64,000 nt of DNA from Cenococcum geophilum 1.58 (lineage: Eukaryota; Ascomycota; Dothideomycetes; Gloniales; Gloniaceae), in assembly GCA_001692895.1 (NCBI GenBank), contig KV748194.1:1856746-1920745 (forward strand), given 5' to 3'. Positions 42,721 to 52,250 of this stretch are shown here, piece after piece. Position 1 is the stretch's first letter. Every line of letters begins with the position of its first letter. Below the pieces are notes generated by a model that was not told the origin of the DNA, did no database searches, and saw nothing but the letters and a program-made list of their open reading frames with translations. The position numbers and the translations under genes were made by a program.

Positions 42721-44796
42721 TATAAAGACGCTAAGTATGGCGCAAGCTATTGGCCATAAGAGCCAGCACCTATAGGATATAGAGGAACTAATAAACCAGT
42801 TCGCAGATTGGACATTAAGGACGATAAATTCGACATAGGCGAAATATTCCGTGATAATAAGGTAATAAGGGCCGCTTACTAGGAGTGAGTAGACCTTAGA
42901 GATGTTATACTAGAGGTAGAGGATAATTCCATTATAGAATAAGGAATATTAGTAGGGATTGAAACCCCACTAGACACAATGTCTATCGCTTTATAAGACG
43001 TAAGAGAAGTAGGATAGTAAACTACTTCGGTACTTAATAAAGGTAAAAGGCTAAAGGCTTAAGATTCTTAAGATAAGATAAAAGACGACTAAGATTTTTA
43101 AGACGAGATAAGGTATACCTAAGGACCTATAATAGACAAAAACCGATAGAGTAGGGCAGTAGCTTAGTTTAGAACCATATAAATAAGCTTAGGATAGAGT
43201 TTCCCATAGGCACAAGACTCTTAAGACGAGATAAGTGAGATTTAAGACTCTTAAGACGAGATAAGAACACCATAAACGCCTAGTTAGACTAAGGCGGGAG
43301 CTAAGCTTAAGTTAGAAGCAAGCTTAGAATTAAAGAATCTAAGGGACTAAGATTTTAAAGTATAAATAAGGGCACCCATAGGCAAGAGGTAAGGAGCTTC
43401 TTTACAGATTAGAGAATCTACAGCGTAAACAGCGATTAGACTAGGAGACAGATATATAGACCTAGAAGACTTACTAGGAGAATATAGTATTTAGCCTAAA
43501 GATTAAAAAGTTAATATTAAGATTAAGAAGTATAAAGACTTTAAGGATCTACTTATAAGACGTGACGTAAAAGAAACTATAGAGAAGTTTAGGGCAAGAA
43601 TTACCTTATAGTAAGAGCAGAAACTAGATAAAAGATCTAGTATATTAGGACGTATAAAGGACAGAGCACTAGTACAAAAAATCACTAATAGGCTGAAAGT
43701 AGGTATACTAAGAGCTAAGTAGCTTACTAAACTAGAAAGCGAAAAGGATCTAGGGATTCTAATTAGGTTTAAAGAACAACACATAAAGGGCTGTTATAAT
43801 GTAGTAATAAGAAGATACTTCCTTATAGACAAACCGTATATACTCTAGCAGCTATACTAAAAGTAGTATAGGCAAAGACATAATAATAAGTGGGAAGATT
43901 TCTATATATAGTTNGATAAAAAAGTTATCTAGGACCACCTAATTATAGAAAAGGCTATAATATATATTAAAGGAGCCTTAATTATAACGTTAAAGGATCT
44001 AGAGGAATGTTTAGAGGACTAGAGAAGTAAGAAACGTATTTTAGTACCTGCAAATAAAGTTGCAACGTTCAGATTAGCACGATAAAAGTTTAAACTTAGG
44101 GATAAAGACAAACTAAGAGTTAACCCAAAGCACCTAACATACTATACGTTATTATAGATTGCGTATATAGATAATATATACGAAATATATAAGAATCCAA
44201 AGGAAAAGAATTAGAAATACCCTATAAGGATATACTAGATAACAGATAAGTAATAGTACAGGAATACCAAATATATATACAGATGGCATCTAGCAGAGGT
44301 CTAAGAGGAAGGAAGTTTAGTACTTTAACCAGAAAGATTCCTTACGGAAGAATGCTTAGACGGACAACAGTAGTGGGAATGCCCAGAAAACACGTGTCTA
44401 TGGTATATTAAAGATAAAAAGCGAACTAGATATTAGCTAAAGAGTGAGCTAAGTACACTAAAATCAAGCAGCTAATAGTTAGGAAAAGTAGAGGCCTACG
44501 GAACCAGAGGGAGCTAGTAGTAGAGCCTTAGACCCTTAAAGGAATTTAAGGACAATACCTAAATTTACGAATTAATTAGTAAGATTAGCAGTTTAAAGCG
44601 CTAATAGATAGTAGAGTAACGCAAAACCATATCTTACTAGTAGCAGTTAAGAGAATAGGACTACCTTATAGATAAAAGGAGTAACTTTACCTATTAGTTA
44701 CGATTTTGGGAGATCCAATAACCTATAGAGGAGGGATCATTAATCTTAAAATAGGACCTATTTAGATAACTATTAAAGGGAGATAAATTAAGATGT
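42721..44796 (+). pseudogene. Element B gag-protease linker region
   Basis: About 690 codons lie between the zinc knuckle and the protease, far longer than the usual spacer. The segment at 43060-43270 repeats an acidic unit (DS-DEIR, with RIP stop at Gln) about five times. A charged helical region follows at about 43500-43790: IKIKKYKDFKDLLIRRDVKE then TIEKFRARI. No known domain was recognised. The same stretch exists in element D at about 60800-62900. It may be an extended gag or an accessory domain. Confidence 0.55.
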
Positions 44797-44809
44797 CTTT
44801 TAATATTCT
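44797..44809. repeat. Left target-site duplication of VNTR retroposon
   Basis: The 13-mer cttttaatattct recurs exactly at 46089-46101. Confidence 0.85.
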
Positions 44810-46088
44810 TTTTTTTTTTTATATCCGTTGTATTATACTACGTACAATACTGCGCATGCAGCCTCTAGGCTATGGCGCTATAGTTCTATATACATGAATC
44901 CTTCCTAGGCAGCTTAANATNTANTAGTAGCTAAGTNGACACTCTNGCCCGTTTTTAAAATGCTAGGGGAGCTCTAGCGACTGGTGTTTTTTCGTTCTGG
45001 TATTTTGCTTACTATGGTCCAGTTTACACCAAGAAAAGGAAATCCTGGCTCTTTTATCTATTTCTGCCGTATTCTGCCGTTCCTAGAGTAGAAAAAGCGC
45101 TCTAAAAGAAAGATTTTTATTAAATAGTTTTGCACTTAAGAATAAGAGGCGTTATAATAGCTTGCTAGCTTAGAAGCAGCTACCAATTACCCTAAAGCGA
45201 CTTTTTATCCTATACCTATTTTTCTTACTAAAGAAATAGGTAGGGAATTAGTAATTAATAGTACTCTCCCTAAAAATAACCTACTAATGGTATTTTTATA
45301 AGGGCGAACCTCGTTACATAAACCTACTCCTATAGGAAAATTTTCACGAAGTTGTCTTGTATAGGGTATAAACACCAATTCGCCTATACACTTAGATTTT
45401 AACGTGCTAAAGTAAACGGCCGGGCGTCCCTTCCCTCCCCTACTATAGCCACCCCTATCTGCGCATCTGCGGTACGCCTATAGTGGCGGTATTGTAATGG
45501 TATGTTGTGGCGGTGGTGGGCGGTTGTGGTAGAGGTCGTCTGCAGCGCGATGGCCGTAGACAGGTTGTGGAGGTCGTCTGCAGCGCGATGGCTGTAGACA
45601 GGTTGTGGAGGTCGTCTGCAGCGCGATGGCTGTAGACAGGTTGTGGAAGTCGTCTGCAGCGCGATGGCTGTAGACAGGTTGTGGAGGTCGTCTGCAGCGC
45701 GATGGCTGTAGACAGGTTGTGGAGAGGTCATCTGCAGCGCGATGGCCGTAGACAGGTTGTGGAGAGGTCGTCTGCAGCGTGATGGCCGTAGACAGGTTGT
45801 GGAGAGGTCTGCAGCGTGATGGCCGTAGACAGGTTGTGGAGAGGTCGTCTGCAGCGTGATGGCCGTAGACAGGTTGGAGAGGGGTCGTCTGCAGCGTGAT
45901 GGCCGTAGACAGGTTGGAGAGGGGTCGTCTGCAGCGTGATGGCTGTAGACTAGTTGTGGTGGAGGTCGTCTGCAGCGTGATAGCTGTAGACTAGTTGTGG
46001 TAGAGGTTGCGTCCGGTGACGTGTCTTTAGGGGCTATATAGCCTGCGGCGCCATAGCAACAACGACAGAAGAGCAAAGAGAGAGACAA
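44810..46088 (-). mobile_element. Poly(A) retroposon with internal VNTR, 1.28 kb
   Basis: A 13-bp exact target duplication and a run of T directly after the left copy show a retroposon inserted in minus orientation, with the poly(A) tail at the left. Its 5' half is a 12-copy minisatellite (45535-46010). Its 3' half (44821-45400) is non-coding, moderately AT-rich sequence. The insert interrupts the pol frame of element B right before the protease. Element D, of the same family, has the uninterrupted site near 60800. No RT is encoded, so it must have been mobilised in trans, or it is a retrocopied transcript. Confidence 0.75.
45535..46010 (-). repeat. VNTR, 12 copies of a 36-42 bp unit
   Basis: Each copy contains ctgcagcgcgatggc or a close variant, followed by tgtagacaggttgtgg. 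Copies start near 45541, 45579, 45617, 45655, 45693, 45733, 45773, 45809, 45849, 45889, 45929 and 45971. CpA and TpG sites are abundant, so the array is hardly touched by RIP. One minus-strand frame stays open through it, but that frame begins at TTG and its content is purely repetitive. Confidence 0.9.
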
Positions 46089-46101
46089 CTTTTAATATTC
46101 T
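46089..46101. repeat. Right target-site duplication of VNTR retroposon
   Basis: Exact copy of cttttaatattct at 44797-44809. Confidence 0.85.
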
Positions 46102-49100
46102 ACTATTAGAACAAGATAAGGTAGTATTAGGCATGCCTTGGTTATAGGAATACAATCTAAGAATTAATTAAATTACAGGTTAGGTTAATATTAAAGATAC
46201 TTAATGCCGCAAAATGCGATAATAAGCTAAGTTAGTATAGTATTAAATAGGAGCAACCTATAAAAAAATAGAAAAAGGACTAAGTTATATACTAAAGAGA
46301 TACTATAAGTATGGCAAAAAACTATAGTCACCAGAAAGTAAAAAGCTAGTAGAATATATAGTATAGGACTATAAAATAGAGTTGGAACTAGGAGTAAGTC
46401 TAAAGTTCTTTCCAATCTATAAGCTTACCAAAGAAGAAGGTAAAGCGTTAAAAGAGTTTATCTAGGAAAATCTATAAAAGGGATATATTAGACTATCGCA
46501 GTCATTAACAGGTTATCCAGTACTATTTATACTAAAGAAAAATAGTAAACTAAGGCTATATATCAACTATAGGCAGTTAAACAGCATCACTAGGAAGGAT
46601 AGGTATCCTTTACCCTTAATTAGCGAAATCTAAAATAGAATAGGTAATGCGTAAATCTTCACGAAGATAGATCTAAGGTAGGCGTACTATTAGATTAGGA
46701 TTAAGAAAGGCAACAAATAAAAGGCAGCCTTTAGGTTAAAGGAAGGACTATACAAACTATTAGTTATACAATTTAGGCTTATAAACGTACTAGCAACATT
46801 CTAAAAGCGTATTAACAATATATTAGGAGAATACTTAGATGAATTTGTTATGGTATATCTCAACAATATTATTATCTATTTAATAACTAAGGAGGAATAT
46901 AGGGAACATATTAAATAGGTTTTAAAGAGACTATAAGAAGAGCAGATGCTAGTAGTAATTAAGAAATATAAGTTCTTTACTAGAAAAACCAATTTTATTA
47001 AATTTATTATTAAACTAGGCTAATTTAGTATAGATCTAAAGAAGATTGAGGCTATAGTAAATTAGTAGGAACTAAAGAACGTTACACAATTAAGATCGTT
47101 CCTAGGGTTTTGCAATTACTATAGGAGGTTTATAGCGCAGTAGTTAAAGGATATTAAGCCACTTACGCGATTAATAAAGAAAGAAGAACTATAGGTATAG
47201 GGAGAGGAATAATAAGAACTCTTTAAGAAAATTAAAGAGTTATTTACCTAGGAGCCAGTTCTTAAGATCTATTAACTAAGACTAGAGACGGTTATAAAGA
47301 CAAATGCATTAAACTATATACTAGGGGCGTGCTTTATATAAAAATATTAAGATAGATAGCACCTAGTAGCATACTATAGTCGGAAGATAACACCACTAGA
47401 GTTAAACTATAACATCTATAATAAGGAGTTATTAGGTATAGTTACAGTATTAAAGGAATAAAGAGCATTCTTATAAGGCATAGAGAAACTATTTATAGTT
47501 AAGACGGATTATAAAAACCTAATAGGATTCCTAACGATAAAGGAACTTAACTAAAGACAGGTTAAATGGGCAGAGATACTTGCAAAATACTATTTTAAGA
47601 TTTAGCATACCAAGGGTATAGAAAATACACGAGCAGACGCTCTAAGTAGAAAAGCTAAACTATAAAGTAACGAAAAGCTATTAGGGGCTTTACTACAAAA
47701 AAACACAGATAAATTAATTAGGTATAATTATCTAAAGATCGCAGTAACTTAAGAGAATAAGTTAGAAAAAGTCTATAAGATACCAGAAAGCTATTAGGCA
47801 TAAAGGATTCTAGAAGAACAGCTAAAAGACCTATAGACAGATATATACAAAAATTAAGAAGTAAAGTATATCCTAAGAAGCATAGCAGAGTAGTTTATAG
47901 AAGACTTCTATAAGGGACTAACTTAAGGACATAATAGAGCTACGGGCTTAGTATTAAGACTCTAAGAGGAGTATATTATTGACGGAATCTAAAAGATAGC
48001 TAGGAAGGTTACTAAAGAGTGTCTAAATTACTAAAGAAATAAACTAATAAAGCATAAGCCGTATAGAGGGCTATAACCTATTAAAACACCAAAGAGACTA
48101 TAGGAGGTTATATTATAGGACTTTATTATTAAGTTACTAAAATTAAGAGATCCTATTACCGGATAAAATTATAACGCGATCCTAGTAATAGTAGATAAGC
48201 TTATAAAGTGGGGATACTTTATAGCATATATAAAAGAAATCTTAGTAGAGGATGTTACTAGAATCTATATTAAAGAAGTATTTATAAGACATAGAGCACT
48301 AAGCAAGATTATATTAGATAGAGATCTAAGATTCGTAATAGTATTCTAGAAGGTATTCTTAGCGGAGTAAGGAGTTTAAATAGTAACTTCTACCGCATAT
48401 TATCCGCAGATAGACGGTTAAATAGAAAGATTAAACTAGACACTAGAACAGTATCTAAGGCATTATATCAATTATACATAAAATAATTAGGTATTACTAT
48501 TACCAGTTATATAGTTTACATACAACGCAACACCTTAAGAAGGAATAGGCATATTACTATTTAAGGCAAATTACGGATATAAGCTAAGAATATCGTTATT
48601 ACTATAGTAAGTAAAGAAAACGAGTAGTATAGCTAAAGAAAGAATAAAGGATTTAATAAATCTTTATATAGACCTTATAGAGACAGCTAAGATAGTACAG
48701 TAGAGAATAAAAAAGTACTATAATGCTAAGAGATCTAAGGGACCAGATCTTAAGGAGGGAGATAAAGTATAGCTACTATACAAAAATTTTAAAAGTTAAC
48801 GACTAAGCAAGAAATTGGACCATGTTAGACTAGGACCTTTTAAAATTATATAGAAGATTTTACCGGTCACGTTTAAGTTAAACCTACTAGCTAAAATAAA
48901 GATCTACCCTATATAGTATATTGCAATACTAGAGCTAGTATACGGGAATATTAAGCCACCGGTTTATAAAGCAGACACGTATAGAGGATAAGAAGAAGAT
49001 AAATAGCAAGTTTTGAAGATTGTTAATTATAAAGACACTAACAACAAAATATAGTATAAGGTTAAGTAAATAGGCTACACTAAGACTACCTAGAAGCCAC

Positions 49101-49140
49101 TAGGGAATTTAAAAAACGCTATAAGAAAGGTATAGGAGTA
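46102..49140 (+). pseudogene. Element B pol: protease end, RT, RNase H, integrase, chromodomain
   Basis: It opens with EQDKVVLGMPWL at 46108, the C-terminal part of the retropepsin. RT lies at about 46400-46950: [37 protein letters not shown] and VYLNNIIIYL at 46853, where the family has YLDDILIY. The connection and RNase H follow with RSFLGFCNYYRRFIAQ at about 47095 and NKELLGIVTVLKE at about 47420; ENTRADALSRKAKL near 47630 ends RNase H. The integrase spans about 47900-48700, with a core motif AYYPQIDG at about 48390. A chromodomain-like block at 49010-49140 includes NKI-YKVK-IGYTKTT. RIP-type stops are frequent. Confidence 0.82.
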
Positions 49141-49870
49141 TTAAAAGAGATTAGGTTAGGCAGCATTAATAAAGAAAAATTGCCAAAGAATAAGTCACCT
49201 AAGGGGAACTTAAGAAGAGCAGTTGCCAAACTACTCAGATCTATTTCCTTCTCTATTAGAGGAGAATCTATTCTTTTATTACCTAGTTCCTATAAACCTT
49301 ATTTTATAAGTTTCTACTCCTTAGAATAAACCTTCTTATAAACCTTCTTAAGATAAAGCAGATAAGTAGACGCCGCAATTTAAGTATTTAGGGCCTTCTA
49401 TTCCGCGTTATAGAAACATTCTAACTTAGCAAAAGCTTATAATAGTTTACTATCTAGCTATATAGCAGCAGATTAAATACAAGACCCTAAGATAAATTAA
49501 TTAGGGAACTAAACAACTATTAAGAGTAATAGGTCGCGTATATTTAGCATTAGAAGTAGAGCGGATATTATAGGACGAATAAATATTTGCTTTAGTACAC
49601 TTTAAGTAAGAGGACGGTTGTTATAAAGATAGGTTCGCCAACATAATATAAACTAACCCCTCTTTCAAATAACGAGAATATAGAGATAGTATAATCTTAC
49701 TAAGAGATAATATTATAGTAATAGTACGAGTATAACGTTGGGCGTGTAAAGAAGAAATTGCTTTAGGTATTATAAGTAATAATATTAACTAAATTAATTA
49801 GACGGACATTATACCTCTAGTAAACGACTTAAAGATATTTTAAATCTTTAAGGATAAAAATAAAGAGGAG
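49141..49870 (+). pseudogene. Element B extension after the chromodomain
   Basis: The frame continues for about 240 codons beyond the chromodomain up to the polypurine tract. Visible pieces are RGTEEEQLPNYSDLFPSPLE, LIIVYYLAIQQQIKYKTLR, GRVYLALEVERILQDEQIFA, CYKDRFANII and CKEEIALGIISNNIN. Stops here are fewer than in RT. I recognise no domain. Element D carries the same sequence on the other strand at about 57010-57740, so it belongs to the family and is not captured host DNA unique to this copy. Confidence 0.6.
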
Positions 49871-49878
49871 GGAGATAG

Positions 49879-50303
49879 TATTACGGACGCTTTAAGTACA
49901 ATATTATAACTACTTAGAGAAAAGACGGAAGAAGCTAGTTAGTTAATTTAGGCACGGTCTAGGATAAAGCCGGTAGAACTATATAATAAGAAATAGTAAT
50001 TAAGGTTATATAATATGCTATATATTAAACAAGAGGAATAAGAGGAACTTATGTACCTTATATATAAGACGTATATTACGTATAAGAAGGATTTTATAGG
50101 AGTATGGTTGTGTATTTAAGGACCCTTAGTCCCTACTGAGATAGTTCCTTCCTTATAGTAATTTTTAGAATACAATTAGAGTTAATTTATTAGGCAACCA
50201 CTCCACCAGTTATTATTACGTTATTGACTTTTATACTTGCATTTCCTACACACCTAGCCTAATAACGAGCCCATCGTAGTTCTCGCTACAAGGTTCCGTT
50301 ACA
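49879..50303 (+). repeat. Right LTR of element B
   Basis: 425 bp, starting TATTACGGACGC (TG changed to TA) after the tract gaggagggagatag and ending CCGTTACA. Confidence 0.92.
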
Positions 50304-50308
50304 CTAGG
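50304..50308. repeat. Right target-site duplication of element B
   Basis: CTAGG, matching 41059-41063. Confidence 0.88.
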
Positions 50309-50870
50309 CCTTAACCACCCCTTATAAGCTCCTCAGGCTTATAGCCTCCTTCCTTCCCTATTAATTCGTTTCTCTCTTTCTCTCTATACCTAGGCTATTG
50401 CCTACCCTTATTACTATATCGTCCTCTTTTATTAACTCTTCTTATAACTTATACTCGGCTTACCTACTCCTTACCATATACCCTAGTAATATACCTTATA
50501 TTTAAATCAATCCTATACCCTTATAGGTAGTAGCCTATAGTAAGCTAAAGGCTTCGCCCTTAAGCAATTTTATAATCCTCCATTTTTACCTAAAATAATC
50601 GCGTTTACTATAATATAGTAGGTATACTAGCAGACGCCTAGCAGATCGCATCTGTATAATAGTATTAAAATATAGATTAGGTCCTCTACCTTACCTAGGA
50701 TAATTAAGTATGCTGTAAAGTAGCTATACTAGCAGATACTAGCAGATTGTATCCGCTTACGGTAATAGATATAGATTAGGAGATAAGGGAGATGGTAGCT
50801 ACCTAGCTAAGGGTTAGGGGCTATTTAAACCGTACACGATTATCTCTTAACGCAATTAGTATACCTATAT
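50309..50870. other. Non-coding part of element C with a direct repeat pair
   Basis: No coding frame is recognised. A motif of about 40 bases with tatactagcaga...agcaga at its core occurs at 50618-50660 and again, diverged, at 50720-50760. The first 30 bases continue the sequence left of element B. Confidence 0.45.
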
Positions 50871-52250
50871 ACAATTGACGGTGTAATAGTATAGCTCTGC
50901 CCCGACGGCGACCTAAAGGTAATTTAATTGCTATCTAAAAGCTTTTTAGTAGGAGTTTAGGGGGGTTCTACGCGATTAAGCTTATAAACACTCTATAGCT
51001 AACTGCGGTTTACTTACTACAGAGGTCCCACTAATAGAGATTAGAAGGTTAAACATCCTTAAAGAGATATAGCTACCCTAAAGGCTATCTAATTACTATT
51101 TAATAGCTATCTAAAGAACTAACGGCTAGTTTTTAAAGCTATAGCTACTACTATACGCTTTTAGATTAAATGCAATTAAGGGCTACTGCTTAATTAGCTA
51201 AAGGGCTACTAAGACTTAATTGTAGACAATTGTCTCTTAGAGCTACAGCTTGTCTTAGAGCTACGGCTTGTTTAAGGGCTACGGCCTAACCTAGAGACTC
51301 TCCGGCTATTAGCCTAAGGGCTGCCGAGACTAAACTGTAGGTGGTTATCTCTTACTAAGCTACGGCTTACCTTAAGAGCTACGGCTTATTAAGATTGTAG
51401 GTAGTCTCGCAAGCTACTGCTTGCTTTAAGAGCTACGGCTCTTAAATCGTTCGCGATCGCTTAAGGGCTACGGCCCGACCCGGAGACTCTCCGGCTGTTA
51501 GCCTGAGGGCTGCCAAGACTAAATCGCAGGCGATTGTCTCTTAAAGCTACGGCTCGTCTAAGAGCTACGGCTTGTTTTAGGGCTACGGCCCGACCCGGAA
51601 ACTCTCCGGGCATTAGCTATAGGGCTACCAAGACTTAATTATACGCGATTATCTCTTTTAAAGTTACAAGCTTAGCTTATAAGATCCTATTGCGGTTATA
51701 TACTATTCCTTAAGCTATAGATACAGCTTTAAAAGCTTATCTTAATTCTACGCGATTATCTTTCTATAAGGCTTTAGTCGCTCTAAGAGCTCTAGCTTGC
51801 ATTAAGAGCTATAACTTATCTAAAAAATATAGCAGTAGCTTAAAGATCCTACGCGATTATCTTTATAAAGCTTTGGTTACTCTAAGAGCTCTAGCTTACT
51901 TTAAAAGCTTATAAGACCCTATTACGGTTAAATACCAATATCTTTCCGAACCCCTTCCAGGACGAGCCCTTTATAATCTTCTGCTACTATAAGGTAATAG
52001 AGGGGGCTAACCGCAAGAAGGGGGGGGTAATATAAGGGATATTCTTGCGATTAAGCCGGCTCTAAGTAGAGACTATCTAGCTATTAGCTATAGAGCTGTT
52101 AAGACTTAATTACAGGCGATTATCTTTAAGACTAATCGTATACAATTAAATCTTACCCCACTAGCAGACGCTCTTTTCCTCCCTAAATAGGCCCTTTTTC
52201 CTACTGGGTTTTAGCTATAGGTTAAGGTTTTTATTAAGGCTGCTTAGGGT
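50871..52250. repeat. Complex degenerate repeat region with GCTACGGC motifs
   Basis: Between about 51240 and 51600 the octamer GCTACGGC occurs nine times, mostly as GAGCTACGGCTTG or GGGCTACGGCCC. It is interleaved with two other recurring blocks: a GAGACTCTCCGG block followed by GTTAGCC or similar, and a CGCGATTATCTCTT block (variants at about 51220, 51335, 51520, 51640, 51755, 51860, 52115). Position 51426-51445 is a hairpin with 8-bp arms around TACG. A plus-strand G run at 52020-52027 followed by TAATATAAGGGAT resembles a polypurine tract with an LTR start. No coding frame was recognised. The role is unknown; an LTR or a retrotransposon 3' region is possible. Confidence 0.5.

Larger units (their letters stand above)
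41064..50303 (+). mobile_element. Gypsy element B, 9.24 kb, with nested retroposon
   Basis: Two 425-bp LTRs and a CTAGG duplication bound the element. Without the 1.29-kb insertion it is about 7.95 kb. Order on the plus strand: gag with one zinc knuckle, an unusually long linker, protease, RT, RNase H, integrase, chromodomain-like block and a further extension of about 240 codons. The same layout is seen in element D, so it is a family property. RIP stops are frequent throughout. Confidence 0.88.

Noticed and set aside
43503-43784. 93-codon minus-strand hydrophobic open frame in element B
   Set aside because: Antisense to a charged helical part of the linker region. Leu/Ser-rich content is what the complementary strand of Lys/Arg/Glu codons gives.
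45535-46010. Regular repeats resembling a CRISPR array
   Set aside because: Units are contiguous variants of the same 36-42 bases with no unique spacers, and the genome is fungal.
45399-46088. 229-codon minus-strand open frame through the VNTR
   Set aside because: It starts with TTG, consists mainly of the minisatellite in translation, and lies in a retroposon with no coding features.
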